A DNA stretch of 64,000 bases. Origin: Casuarina equisetifolia (Eukaryota > Streptophyta > Magnoliopsida > Fagales > Casuarinaceae). Every line of letters begins with the position of its first letter. Position 1 is the stretch's first letter. A model generated the notes under the pieces. It was not told the DNA's origin. It searched no databases and was given only the letters and a program-made list of their open reading frames with translations. Of the stretch, positions 21,561 through 32,815 are shown in pieces. The translations under genes and the position numbers were made by a program. The stretch covers positions 3,827,391 to 3,891,390 of the forward strand of contig CM052354.1 of the NCBI GenBank assembly GCA_028551475.1, given 5' to 3'.

Positions 21561-22640
21561 TTTTTTGTTTTTTTTTTAATATGAAAACTTTCATGGCTTT
21601 TATTGTTAACTTCTACAATGATTAAGCCTGAAGGCAGGCAGGGTACAACAAATGGCCTTGACTCTCTTGAGAATAACGCAAAGGAATAACAATAATAAGA
21701 GTTACCTCAATTTCAACACCTCAACAACAGGCGTAACACATCCTTTATGAGTTCAAGGTCATGAATGAGAGAACCAAATTCACTAGTTGGGATTGCAAAA
21801 TTAAAAGGAAAAGTTCCAATGATGTTATAAGAATGTAGAGCCATTTCCCTTTTGTCTTTTGAAGCATCACATCTTTAGCTTCCTTAATTTTGGAAGCAAG
21901 ATAATGGCTTCTGTTAAAGGTGGGTGTTGTCTCCACATTGAAAGCATAAAGGTCCGTCATTAGCCATATAAGTGATGAAGTTTTATTACCTAATACTTTA
22001 AAGTTTTGGTATGAGCCATTGCATTTTAATATAATATTAGAGTCACCCATGCTTTTTGTATTCCCCCATCCTTAAGGGAGAGTATTAAAGGTGAGTGTTA
22101 CCCTATATTAAAGTTTTGGAATGAATCTTATAATTTAATAGCTTCCACATGCAGCAAGATATGGTTTTCTACCTAATACCTTCTACATTGGAAGCATGAA
22201 GATAGGTCATTGGCCTTATAAGTGATTAGATTTTCAATTTAATATCTTAAGATTTTTAGATAAGCCCTCACATTCTAATAACTTTCACATTGGTTAGGAT
22301 CGTTCACAACCATTACTCTCCTACGTGCTTCTTTCACCTTTTCGGCCGTTACATTCTCCCTAATTCCAAGAATAAGAGCCGCTTCCCTTCTTGTCATTGT
22401 TGGCTGAAAACCACCATCATAAAATTTTCGCATTCTTGGCTTTGGTGAACGTGCCTTGAAGGCTTGCCAAGACTGGATCCCATATCTACCAGCAAGAGTA
22501 GCAGCAGCTACTCCAAAGCCCTGCCAGAAAAGATGTAGCCATTTCAGTCTAATATCGGAGTCCGAAGCGAAGGTTTGGGCCGTCATTCAAACGCCAGTGA
22601 GCTCTTCTTTTGCTCCGGCGCCATTGACGGGGCGATTATG
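21561..22640 (-). pseudogene. Retroposed TIM14/PAM18 pseudogene with poly(A) and target-site duplication
   Basis: On the minus strand, text beginning ATGGCTACATCT (about 22550) continues, after a +1 shift, into VAAATLAGRYGIQSWQAFKA, GGFQPTMTRREAALILG (22390-22430) and VKEARRRVMV. It then resumes at 21846-21912 with SHYLASKIKEAKDVML. These are diagnostic of TIM14 (PAM18), the J-like co-chaperone of mitochondrial Hsp70 in the inner-membrane import motor. An Asn-Asp pair stands where the family has the HPD motif (NHPD to ND-P), so Hsp70 stimulation would be lost anyway. The minus-strand 3' end is a poly(A) (poly-T at 21561-21577), and the insert is flanked by a 10-bp direct repeat ATTAGAACTT (21551-21560 and 22641-22650). 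About 380 nt of unrelated DNA splits the coding part near 21913-22295: a retained intron or a later insertion. Confidence 0.85.
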
Positions 22641-22800
22641 ATTAGAACTTGGGGTGTAAAGCTATTAGCATAATTTTGTTGAACTCTTTCAACCAATGTG
22701 ATGTGTTTTGAGTAGTTGTATTCAATACTTGGGGAAAAATCAATGAAGTTGCAGCCAAAATTCTAATGAAGTGAAATAAGATCTCCCATTCCACAGGGAC

Positions 22801-23124
22801 CTGTTAGGACTTGAGCTCTACACAAACCCACAATTACTAACACAAACATGCCCACAATATTCCTATAGGCTGTGCTTAAGTCTAGAGTTTATGCTTATGC
22901 AGCATCTTGTGGTTGTGCTCAATTTTGGAGCATGTAGAGTGAGGAGACATGTTAAAAAGTGTATAATTAGTCCTATATTACTGCAAATTCTATTAAAAAT
23001 TCAAAAAAGGGAGGTGGATTAAAAATTGTGTGAAAAAGTTTTACATTGCCTCAATACTATCTTGGGTAGGAGTGGAATTTCTAGTAATCAACATATGTTG
23101 ATGGGTCGGTCCACTTACGCCAAT
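22801..23124. other. Unassigned stretch replacing the last exon of locus 6
   Basis: Starts exactly where paralogous units have their last exon. I see no gene. The stretch leads into the NFGP block at 23125. Confidence 0.4.
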
Positions 23125-23215
23125 GCAACTAGACAAGCTTGATGTTGGGCTGCTATTGTTTGGCACATAGGGTAGCAGTAAAGGAAATGATTGAAGAATT
23201 TTCAAGAAATTCTGA
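23125..23215 (+). repeat. NFGP block, truncated copy
   Basis: Matches the start of the block at 16560. It breaks off at 'aagaaattctgactgcg', where unrelated, more GC-rich sequence begins. Confidence 0.5.
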
Positions 23216-23315
23216 CTGCGAAGGAAACGGTGAGTGTAAGCCACAACTGACGGTGATCCTGATCGGGTCGAAACGGCTGCTCTTCTGGTGAACTCCGAAC
23301 AGATTGGCAACCACC

Positions 23316-23572
23316 GATCGGTGGCAATAATTTTTTGAATTTTGAAATTTAGTTAATGGATTGAAACATAGTTTTGAGAAATTAAATTCTAAAATTCTCT
23401 CCCTTTTCTTTTGTTTTACCATTTGGGAGCCTTAAGATTACTTTGATCGGTGGTAACAAATTTTTGAATTTTGAAATTTAGTTAATGGATTGAAACATAG
23501 TTTTGAGAAATTAAATTCTGAAATTCTCTCCCTTTTCTTTTGTCTTACCATTGGGGAGCCTTAAGATTACTT
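23316..23572. repeat. 129-bp tandem duplication
   Basis: Two nearly identical copies beginning GATCGGTGG (23316 and 23445) and containing 'ttgaaacatagttttgaga' and 'ctctcccttttcttttg'. High identity suggests a young duplication. The minus open frames at 23041-23422 are by-products. Confidence 0.85.
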
Positions 23573-23759
23573 TAATCCTATAAGATTTTTTTAAATTATT
23601 ATTATTTTTATTACAGAGACTAAGTGTCTCAAACCCCAAACCTATTGAATGGGTAGGCTATGGTGTTTGGTACTTTTGTCAGTAGGCCAAGGGGACACCC
23701 TTAATCCCATAAGATTAGCTAATCAATATAGTAATCATTAATTTTTTTATTTGTTTTGC

Positions 23760-23991
23760 TTTGAATTTTGTTAAAAATAATCTAATAAAGAACCTTTTCT
23801 TTCTTTTTGGTAATGATAACAACACAACAAACATTTAAGAGAATTTAACTTTCGTTGGATAAATTTTTTTCAGTTATTTAGGATTTAACAAATTCAAGAT
23901 TTGAATATCAGCCACACTAATATATAAATATCCCAACTCTCATTGCCAAAATAAAAAAGTACTAATTTTATTCTTAAAAAGAAAGAAAAGC
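23760..23991 (+). promoter_or_regulatory. Upstream block of defensin-like locus 7
   Basis: Shortened version of the array promoter block with the ATCAGCCACACTAA word and TATA box TATATAAATA at 23921-23930, 62 nt before the ATG. Confidence 0.55.
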
Positions 23992-26228
23992 ATGAAGGCG
24001 ATGCGTATTCCCAGAAATTTGGTAGTGGCTCGAACTTTGATGATGGTTCTTTGCCTCTATATATGTAAGTATTTCCTTGTTTTATAGATTTTTTTATGTC
24101 ACTGCAGCTTGCTGCATTTTATTTTATTTAGTTACTTCAAAAAAATGTTAAATATTGAGATTTAAGAAAAGCATGAAGGCGATGCGTATTCCCAGAATAC
24201 TGATAGTGGCTCGAATTTTGATGATGGTTGTTTGCCTCCATATATGTAAGTATTTCCTTGTTTATAGATTTTTTTGTCATTATAGCTTGTTGAATTGTAT
24301 TTTATTTAGTTACCTAAAAACAAAGTTAAATATTGAGATTTTTCTAGTACTCTTTAAACATATAAAGAGCTTACTCTAATTTCATTTTATTTTTTCATCC
24401 CATAATTTCTAATGATAGATATGTTGTTTAGGAATTAAAGCTTGAATGAAAAGAGAGCTATTTAAAACTTAAGAGTAATTTGCTTCAAGCACCCCCAATT
24501 AGAATTTGGGATGTAAAATCAAGTCTAAAAAATTAGTTCTCACATGTTATGAAAAAAATTAGCATGATTTGTTAAGCTATTTTATCTTCTTGGTTGTAAA
24601 TCTAAAAAGCAAGGATAGTTTCCATGACTAGCTCGAGAAATACGATTTGTTAACTTAATTTGTCTATTATTTATTTGTTTTCGTTTTTTTTTGTTTATTT
24701 TTGGATATCATTTTGGAGGTTTTAAAGGATAACAAAATAAAAGTAAATGTCTTCCTTTGATGGGCATTGTGAATGATTGTTAAAGTTGTGCAATCTCTAG
24801 CACCACTTATTTCCATCTAAATTGCAATATATTATAGTAAACAATTTATGTTTGGGTTCTATCATTTCAGATTTTTTTTATTTATAATTTATTAACCAAT
24901 GTCGAATCCCATGTCTTACTATTGCGATCCCAGTGCTTACTTGGTGACATCCTTTCAAATTTCCCATTAAAGATAATCTACAATAGACCATATCTTGCTT
25001 TTTGACTGATTACGACAAGCACTATGAATTTAATGAGAATTGCATTCTTTTTGTGGAAATAAATCTTTTTATTCAAGCTTCCGCTGTTCCTTATATTTGT
25101 TTACAAATATTTTATTGTTACTAAAATATATTTAATACAGTGATTAGAAAAGTCTACAAAGACATGGTGAAGGCTTCAGGTACTCTGCATAATCTTTGAT
25201 TGCAAATGTATTTAGTGTTACCAGAATAGCTGCAAAATTTAAAAAATTATAAATTACTACAATTAATTCATACGTAATATAAGTAGTTTAGCTTAAGATT
25301 TAGTAATCCACGACCGGAATTGTTGCAGATGCATACAATGAACTACTAACTTTGCCGAGGAGTCCAAGACGGTTCCTTCCAGAACCAGTTAATCAAGTTG
25401 GCAGACGAATCCAAAACGGTAAAGACTTTAGGTCTTTTTACAATCTTAATAATGATTATTCTTCATCTCAATATTGGTTGTTACTTGATTGTCCAATTAT
25501 TTCTGTTTAGCCCATTGGTTAATAAGCAACTATGTTAATCATTAAAAAAAAAGTCTTTAGATTTTACCAGTACTCGTTTGATATACTAATAGCTTTACTT
25601 TCACTTAAATTTGTACCATCTAAGAATTATAAAAGGAAAATATTATACGATAAAATAAGAGAGCTATTGCCTAAGATTCTTTGTATAAAAAGGCTTGAAT
25701 GACTCAAGGGACATTATAAAATTTGCAAAATGTAAAATCAAGTGAAAAAATAACTACTTAGCAAGCTAGTTTAGTAGTGAACTAGGAGGAACTTCAAGTT
25801 TGACACCTTGTGTTAGAATATAAAAAAAAATTAAAAAATAAAATAAGTAAAAAAATAAGTTATCACATAGTATAAAAAAATTAGCATAATTTTGTAACTA
25901 TTTTCAACCAATGTAACATCTTTTACTAGAATTTAATTCTGTTATTGGAATTTTAGTTAATACTTGAAAAAGCCAATGAAGTTGCAGCATAAAATCTAAA
26001 GAATGTAAGAAGATCTACATTCTGATAAGTCTAATGATTGTCTTGATTGCAGGAACTAGGGCCATGGAGAACATACAACTCTGTTACAACCTTGAGAGGC
26101 TTGCTCCTTGTTCAATCCTAACATGCAATTTCCTGTGTGCGGATAAATATGACCACTATGCTAAAAGCATACAAGGATATTGCGAGCGTGTTGATTATTG
26201 CTTATGTTTCTATTCTTGCTTCTATTAA
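23992..26228 (+). CDS. Divergent defensin-like peptide, locus 7, with extra exons and a duplicated first exon
   Basis: Last exon 26053-26228 (after GATTGCAG) encodes eight cysteines spaced C-x8-C-x4-C-x3-C-x14-C-x5-C-x-C-x3-C, ending CFY-stop. The residues between are largely different and more acidic than in loci 2 and 4. The first exon exists twice: 23992-24064 and 24173-24245. Each is 73 nt (24 codons plus one base), starts MKAMRIPR and ends before GTAAGTA. Two further candidate exons, 25141-25179 (39 nt) and 25329-25418 (90 nt), have CAG acceptors and GT donors. Both are multiples of three and stay open in phase 1, adding 43 residues (...LLTLPRSPRRFLPEP..., basic and proline-rich) between signal peptide and cysteine domain. 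Skipping one or both leaves the frame intact. Exon usage is inferred. The two end exons are well supported, the middle two moderately. Confidence 0.6.
25410..25470 (+). pseudogene. Relic defensin-like first exon
   Basis: The text 'ttacaatcttaataatgatt.ttcttcatctcaatattg|gt' aligns with the signal-peptide exons at 15702 and 9299, but the ATG is lost (…aaaacggtaaagac). It directly overlaps the donor of the 90-nt candidate exon of locus 7. Two units are therefore probably fused here, and the candidate middle exons may sit where a promoter once was. Confidence 0.5.
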
Positions 26229-26248
26229 CTAAGGAGTTCTTTAGTCCG

Positions 26249-26250
<2 letters not shown>

Positions 26251-26298
<48 letters not shown>
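26251..26298. repeat. TC microsatellite
   Basis: About 24 TC units, 22 nt after the stop codon of locus 7, in the same relative position as in loci 2 and 4. Confidence 0.9.
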
Positions 26299-26301
<3 letters not shown>

Positions 26302-26937
26302 CTTGCTTTTTAAAGGAGCACAATAGAGTTGAAAATGATCAAATTTTTACTAATTAGATTCACAAATTCGAAGACTGTATCAAAGTCTAAATTTACAATA
26401 TAAAAGTCCAGTTGAAGTATTTGTGTCTTTTTACTCTTGGGCAAAGATTCTCATGGGAAGTACTTTTTTGAATTTTAATATTTAATAGCAAATCACACCT
26501 TATTAGTGTTTGTTGTTAAAGTGTACGAAAAAAGCATGAATAATCTAAATTTGCAAATTTTTGTTTGAAATGTTGAAATTGCCTTTTAATTATTAGAAAG
26601 TGATACTTAGCTCTTGCATACTATCTTTTTCACATTACCATAATCTATTATTGTTGTACGTTTTAATGATGTACCAAACAGGCTAAATTATAGTTTTAGT
26701 AAAATGTTATTTTATTTATTTATATTACAAAATTTATAACATAGAAGTAGTTCTGTCAATCATTCATTACCTAGACTCAAAAACACCATTGAGAAAATAC
26801 AAAAATTTCTGCAGATACTTATTACATCCTTAATTGATGAGATTGTGCACCTTAGATATTTGTTAATTTTGGCAACGATAATTGTGTTCTCTAAGTTTCA
26901 CTGCTAAATTTTCTTCTAATTTTTTCATTCCAAATGT
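26299..26937. other. AT-rich intergenic stretch
   Basis: Boundary between the defensin-like array and the thaumatin-like duplication. No gene or named repeat is seen. Confidence 0.4.
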
Positions 26938-27219
26938 GGTAAATTATAGTTTTAAATGACACATTTTGTTAAGTAATAGTTGTAACATATTATTATAGTC
27001 CTAACCACGACTTGTGTACAATTAAACGAATCTAAATAGTTGCTTTATTTCACATCACCATGCATCTCAAGGATCAAAAGGGTTAAGCAGATGAAACGAA
27101 ATAACAAAATAAGAACACATGAAAAATACAAAGATAGATTGGGAAAAATGGGTTGTATAACCAGCCACTAAATTGTAATGAAAACAATGTAATACAGGAA
27201 AAATACAAGTTTCTTTGGC

Positions 27220-27495
27220 TTGATTCAAAGCTTTGTTAAGGAAAATTATAAGATACAAGGTTTCCTCACTAAAGAGGTGAGCACCCACAAAAGCAAAAAG
27301 AAAGAAGAAGATGATGAGAAGAAGAGCTCGGTCCTAGAGTTATGCAGACAACTTCTGCCTTCTCAATGGGACTTCGCTTCCAAATTGCACGTCCTGACAA
27401 GTCAAGAAGCAAATTTTTTTATTAAAGTATTGTTTGATACTTACTTGAATGGTAAGTGCTGTTTGACAGCAGAAGAAACGTGTAGTTTGAATTAG
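27220..27495 (+). pseudogene. Unidentified coding-like relic, copy 1
   Basis: Frame of 91 codons with words KIQGFLTKEV, a Lys/Glu/Asp-rich run and SSVLELCRQLLPSQWDF. The other duplication copy (57988-58236) keeps a similar frame with many amino-acid changes and a different end. There is no start-codon context or domain I recognise. It is probably a decaying gene fragment downstream of the thaumatin gene, on the opposite strand. Confidence 0.3.
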
Positions 27496-27499
27496 GTTG

Positions 27500-28337
27500 G
27501 TATTGTGGTCAAATTTTAATGCCTCTTGTCACTTTTTTTATTGCTTGTTTGTTGAACTTCAACTTCCTTTTCCTTTTGTTATTAATAAGTGTGCAAAAAT
27601 CCAAGCACATCTAATTTAAAAAGACAAGGGAAGAGAAAAAGGAGAAACAAACCGTTTTTGCGGTATTCTCAATTTAACATATCGTAAACCCTTAGTTTAT
27701 ATTGAGAACCCAGAGAAATAGAGAGAACAAAAAGAAATGTTCATCCATTGATTGTTATCCTACATTGCACAGAATATAAAATCAAGTCTATTCAACTACC
27801 TAAGGTCCTATCCTTTAGTAAGGCGCTACTGTCAGGCTCACTTAATGCCCAAGTCAGAGTCCCCTCACGTTTAGCAACTTCCCAAATTCTAGACTCATGC
27901 CTGCAGATAACGCCTTTTGTATTGCTTTATTTTTACAACATGAATAGGAGATGAAGATATATTTCTTGAGACGAGAACAGGTTTTGTGGTTTAGTTGGCA
28001 GTTAGTGTCACTTGGTAGTGAAAAAGACTCAAGTTGGGCATGTTCCCTCAAAACCATATTTACCTAACCAAACAAATAAATAAATAAAAACAAAATAAGA
28101 AGAAAATGTCTTGAGCTCTGTTTGAGCTTAAATGATGATGCTTGTAACTGAACAATCTTATAATTTTTACGGTGATATATAATTTAACCTTTCATAAAAA
28201 AAAAGAAGAAAAAGTCTTGATATCTATCATTCAAGCATTTTTATTTCACTTAAACGTGCATGTATCCTTAGTGCATGACACGTATTATTCTCTCATTATC
28301 ATAGAGAGATGGAACATATCATTCCTCTCTGGATATT
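27500..28337. other. 3' flank of thaumatin-like gene 1
   Basis: No gene seen. Collinear with 58240-59028 apart from indels. Positions 27957-28100 include AAAT-repeat text (ataaataaataaa) common to both copies. Confidence 0.45.
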
Positions 28338-29387
28338 TCATGGACAGAAAGTGATAACATAGTTAGGAGCATTGGAGCAGGTGAATGTGCTATTTGGATC
28401 ATCGTAGGCGTAGCTATAAGCTTGGGGACATTGGCTCTCGAAGATCTGAGAATAGCTTGTGGGTGGACATGTCTCTGGTTTATCATAAGCGCCAGTGCAA
28501 CAGTACTGTGGCTCATTGAATGCTGTGCATGCACTCTTGCAAGCGATCACGTTGCCATCAGACCCTTTCACTTGCAACTGAGCTGGGCAAACAGCGTTCA
28601 CGTCTGCCGAGCAGCTCGAGGGCTTGCAGTCACCAGTTCCACCTTGTGTTGCGACCGAAATGGGGAGGTTGAACCCATCGACAAGGCTGGTGTCGTAGAA
28701 ATCTTGGCCACCGTTGGCTGCTATGTTGATTTCCACCAAAGACGCCGGCACGAGTCCACCGTTGCCGTTGCATGTGACCTGTCCGGAAGCACAATCAGCA
28801 GTTTGGCAAGTGAATTTTCCTGATGCGTCGGTGGAGCAATAGGTTCTAGCCCAGAACCGGCCTTTCCATGGAGCTTGGACATCAATTGACTTGAATTCTT
28901 TTGAAGCCAGCTGAAATCCGGTTGTTGAGAGCTGAGGTTTCTGATCCGATGTTAGAGTTGCTGGCCAGACAGTGATATTGCAGTTGTTTTTGAAAGTTAT
29001 TCGAGCAGCATGGGCACCTGGGCGACATAAATTGTTAGAACAATGCGCATCTGATTGAATTCATATTTTTATTATTAGCTCATGTTCAGGATAAATTATA
29101 GCATACTTGAATTTAATCTTTGAGGCTATATGAGAAAGATACTAAAATATATAAAGATGATAGTATATCAAAACGAGAAAGAGCTTAACATGAGACACAA
29201 TTTTTAATGCTAACAATGGAACCATAGAACCTTTATGAGTTTCTGACTTATTGCATATGCCTAATAATTATACTGAACAGAAAGGAAAAGGGAAGGCGAG
29301 AGTTTTATTAACAAAAGAAAGTGCTAACATACCGAATATGAAACAAAAGGCTAAGGCAAGGTTGAAGAGTGCTAGGGTTTTCATCAT
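28338..29387 (-). CDS. Thaumatin-like protein (PR-5 family), gene 1
   Basis: Two exons: 29387-29333 (signal peptide, MMKTLAL...; a start at the second Met, 29384, is equally possible) and 29017-28338. The intron is phase 1, GTATGT...CGCCCAG. The 244-residue precursor is cleaved probably after AHA (residue 22). Visible PR-5 marks are 16 cysteines, the family signature G-x-F-x-C-x-T-A-D-C-x-S-G around residues 85-101, and the acidic-cleft residues Arg72, Glu114, Asp127, Asp132 and the Asp of YAYDD near 215. The end is ITFCP-stop. Members are secreted, bind beta-1,3-glucans and are often antifungal and induced by pathogens. The sequence closely follows fruit and pollen allergen-type thaumatin-like proteins of woody rosids. 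All splice sites and key residues are intact, so a working gene is expected. Confidence 0.95.
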
Positions 29388-29465
29388 TGTGGTTGCTCTA
29401 GTGGTACAAACAATCTTGATGAATGGCTATTGTATTGTAGTGCTAAACGTATGAACCTGCAGTGG

Positions 29466-29473
29466 TATATATA
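29466..29473 (-). promoter_or_regulatory. TATA box of thaumatin-like gene 1
   Basis: TATATATA (read on the minus strand) about 80 nt before the start codon, conserved in the other copy at 60157-60164 and decayed at the two orphan first exons. Confidence 0.7.
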
Positions 29474-31020
29474 GAGGCTCAAACATGGTGTTCAGGGCCA
29501 AACAAGGGCAAACTGAACCTGAAAGTTCAGTATCCAGACAAATGAGATTTGATGCTTGCCAACCCTATTTTGTATAATTTCAATATGGGCGCCTACACAT
29601 TGTTTAAAGTTGAGGCTCTTGGCAAAGTTATCTGACTTGCAATATTCAGAATTTGGAGTAAGCTACTTCTTTGGCACCATTAGCTGGCTTGAATCTGGAG
29701 AATTTGGAGTGAGCTAGTTCATAGGGCGTCAACTTGGTATATAATATTGAGAGGGTTCTTTCCTTTCTCCAAAGAAAAATATGTTGAATATAGTTGCATT
29801 GTAAAACACAATCGAGATTAATGCAGATTCACTATCTAAAACATGAAAATTCAGATTGCTCATAGATTCGTATAGCTTTTACCTCTACATCCTACGAAGT
29901 GGGGTTATTGGTAAAATGTGAATCCTTCTTCTCTTGGTATTACTAGTAAAATATAGTTCTTCTACCTAGCAATTGTTCAGAATTTCAGTATGTCTTTGAA
30001 ACTAATTTACAAGTGGAGTTGATATACAAATGATTTCATAATAGGTTGCAAGCAATATAAGACATTCTATCACCTCTATTGCAACCATCATGAAATAAAG
30101 TTGTGGATGTATGAGTGATATTATGTGAGAAGTGTTTTACTTGAATGTGGATCACTCTATGTTTTTACTCTCCTAAATTACTAATTATGATATTATGTTA
30201 GAAAACACAATTCCTTTTTAAAATGTTCTTATAAGGATGAAGATAATTTTTGTTCATACACAAAAGACTTCATAATATGTCGTAGTCTATGAAAGACCCA
30301 ATTTCATATCTTCTTAAAAGGTTTCATTGTGGAGAGTAGTTATCTAAACTTATCAAAAATATTACAAGTGCATTTCTCACCAATGAGAGACTCTATTGTC
30401 CAATATTGCCTTACAATTCAAATCAATTTTTATCAGCCAAGGATTAGCTTTAATACCTTGTAAAAGTCCAACTCCTACCAAAATATCTCACCATGGAGAG
30501 AAGTTATTTGAGCTTATAAGACACATTATTAGTAATTTTCTTATTAATATGAGACTTTATTATCCAATATAATTAATTTGATATATTCTAATACCTTCCT
30601 TACAATTACTTTAAAGTAAAATTATGGCTTCATGATTGATATTGCTATGGAATTTTTGGACTTGAACTCTAGGTAACTCTAAGCTTTTATTTACATGAAT
30701 CATAAATTCTAATACCATATTCTAAAATTAATGTTCCTCTTTAAAACTAACTTGTAAGAAAGGATTTAATTTGTTCAAATATATAGAATCCCACCATATA
30801 TTCTACGTAACACAACACACTCTAACAATAATATTTTTAGATATTATATATAAATGATAATTTCAACTCAAAATGCTTTTTTCTAAAAGAACAAAACAAG
30901 TACATCGTACATCATCTTGTGAATGGTGCCAAACATATAATAGACTTGTAGATCATAATTTTAAATACGTAATCAAATGAATAGATATTCGGTCAATTCT
31001 CTATAATCACCTAGTACCTC

Positions 31021-32815
31021 TTGGCTTCGAATTCAACGAGATGCCAATCCGTCCCTTTCATCCAGTACCAGGCTCATCAGCTGTCCTAGTCCCCCGTCCA
31101 CGGGATTTTACTCTCCTACACATTCCCATGTGCTTGTTTCCCATAGCTTATGATGGAAGGGGCAGCATCAAAACGGACAGCGCGCCAGTTTGGTAGAGAC
31201 AAAAAATTGTAGCAAGTTGGTCGCAAAAGTCGGACTTGCATAGATCTCTAGGGATGTTGTCAGGAAACTGTGAAACAATCAGTCTCGATTCCCTTGTCTT
31301 GATTCTTTGTCGATTTTCACACATTTGTACATGAAAATCTTTAAATAGAAAGTAAATCGCTACTTTGTGGGTACAGTCACCATTTGTCCAGTTCACCCAA
31401 ATTTTTAATATTTCCTTTGTTTATTGTGTGCATATTTATAACTTGATCTCGATTTATTTTCTAATACAACCTTATTCTTGCACAAGCCTGGTAGCTTAAT
31501 GACATCTGTAGGCTCTACTGCATAGGAGTTTAGGGTCTAAACCTTCCTCTCCCAATATCAATCGCTTAAGTCACCTCACCCAATTCAAAATAATAATAAT
31601 TAAAAAAAAAAGCCTAATCCTCCTCGATCCTTCTCACAACTTTCTTAGCTAAACTGATCTTCATGGTAGCCACAAAATTAGGAGATGATAGAGAGGACAG
31701 CTTGGAAATAAAGAATAGCCACCCGTACGAAAGACTTAAACCAAAGGGGTGGGGTATAAGTATCTTTAAAATGCTCGGAATTTTTCTTGCGTTCACAAGC
31801 ATGAAGAAAAAGAGAACAGATTGTGAAGAATACAAAATATATAAAATCACGATGGTGGGAAACTTCAGATTTCATTAAGTAGTTAGAATCTGTTTATTTT
31901 ATAAATATGTAAGTTTATTCATTTTAAAATGAAAGAATACAAAGATATAGGAACATGTCTCAAGTTACAAGCTTATCTTAAAAAATAAAAATCAAGTTTA
32001 GAATTTATTTCTTTTTCGACTTCCTAACTCAAATAGACGGTGGCTAATGATCGTCCTTTGCAGCAAATCGTTCTGATTTGATCAAGTGATAGACCCTGGT
32101 CTTCCATACTGATCTCTCTCCTTTAGAAGGACTTCAAAGTATTCCAAACGAAACCAATCATTAACATGTGCAGAATTAGTCAGCAAAAGTTTGTCTGCAG
32201 TCATGAATTGCTTACGAATGTAACAGTACAGCATTCGGCAACTTATGGAAGGTGCAAATCACAAAGTTGTTTGCTGATAGGTTTCTTTTGCATGTCAATG
32301 ATACAAGTTATATTTACTTTCTTAAATTTGGCTTGTGGCGCAGAATTGACAGCAAACGTTTTGTCTGCAGTCATGAATTGCTTGCGAGTGACAATAGAGC
32401 ATTCGGCAGCTTATGCAAGGAAACCACAAAGCAATTTGCTTATTGGTTTCTTTTGCATTTAAATGATAGAAGTTACATTTCTTGCTTAAATTTGGCTCTT
32501 TCTACATTTAATAAGTACAATATGTCAATATATTAATAATATAGGACACATCATAACTTAACATGTCTCTTGTCTTGATTGTAAGGAAATACTTCGTAAA
32601 AAAATCTAATTCATAAGGAAGTGAGTATCTCTCCTGAAATATGGGTTTTGATAATATGATAAAAACTTATTTCTTCCGTTAAAGCGTGTTTATAAAAAAT
32701 GAAAATATCATCACATGTAAGAACCAAAGCAAATCTACATATTGAGAATAAGAAACTCATAAGTAGTCATTTGGCATGTGAGACAAGGTTTCTTTGCAAG
32801 CTTTGTCAAATAGAA
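31021..32815. repeat. Block X, copy A
   Basis: Begins near 'ttggcttcgaattcaacga' with 'cccccgtccacgggatttta' soon after. Shared with 36121-38582, 38757-45550 (split by a LINE) and 61741-64000. It contains a SINE-like part, a segment with plus-strand text like SHPYERLK..GWGIS, and an imperfect direct duplication of about 168 bp (32184 and 32351; word 'ttgtctgcagtcatgaattg'). At 32815 it is joined abruptly to a thaumatin promoter, lacking about 0.75 kb that copies B and C have. I cannot name a gene in it. Confidence 0.75.
31489..31595 (+). mobile_element. SINE-like element in block X (copy A)
   Basis: The text 'ctggtagcttaatgac' followed by 'gtttagggtctaaacctt' is spaced like the A and B boxes of a tRNA-derived promoter. 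Copies at 36787-36895 and 62224-62330. No poly(A) or target duplication was recognised. Confidence 0.35.

Larger units (their letters stand above)
26938..31020. repeat. Thaumatin segmental duplication, left copy
   Basis: Collinear with 57682-61740 from the word 'tggtaaattatagttttaaatgacaca' onward, through the thaumatin gene, its promoter and 1.5 kb of 5' flank, continuing into block X. Coding exons are nearly identical. Flanks differ mostly by scattered substitutions and small indels. Confidence 0.85.

Noticed and set aside
24860-25010. A separate defensin-like promoter and gene
   Set aside because: The stretch resembles array promoter text ('cccattaaagataatcta'), but no first exon with an ATG follows directly. 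Only the relic at 25410 does.
28422-28823. Long plus-strand open frame
   Set aside because: It is antisense to the second exon of thaumatin-like gene 1, which has full family conservation on the other strand.
31489-31595. Possible tRNA gene
   Set aside because: A- and B-box-like words are present, but I could not draw a cloverleaf. The segment is repeated within block X, so it was treated as SINE-like.
32166-32536. Two overlapping plus-strand frames with cysteines in block X
   Set aside because: They come from the imperfect internal duplication and are broken differently in the other X copies.
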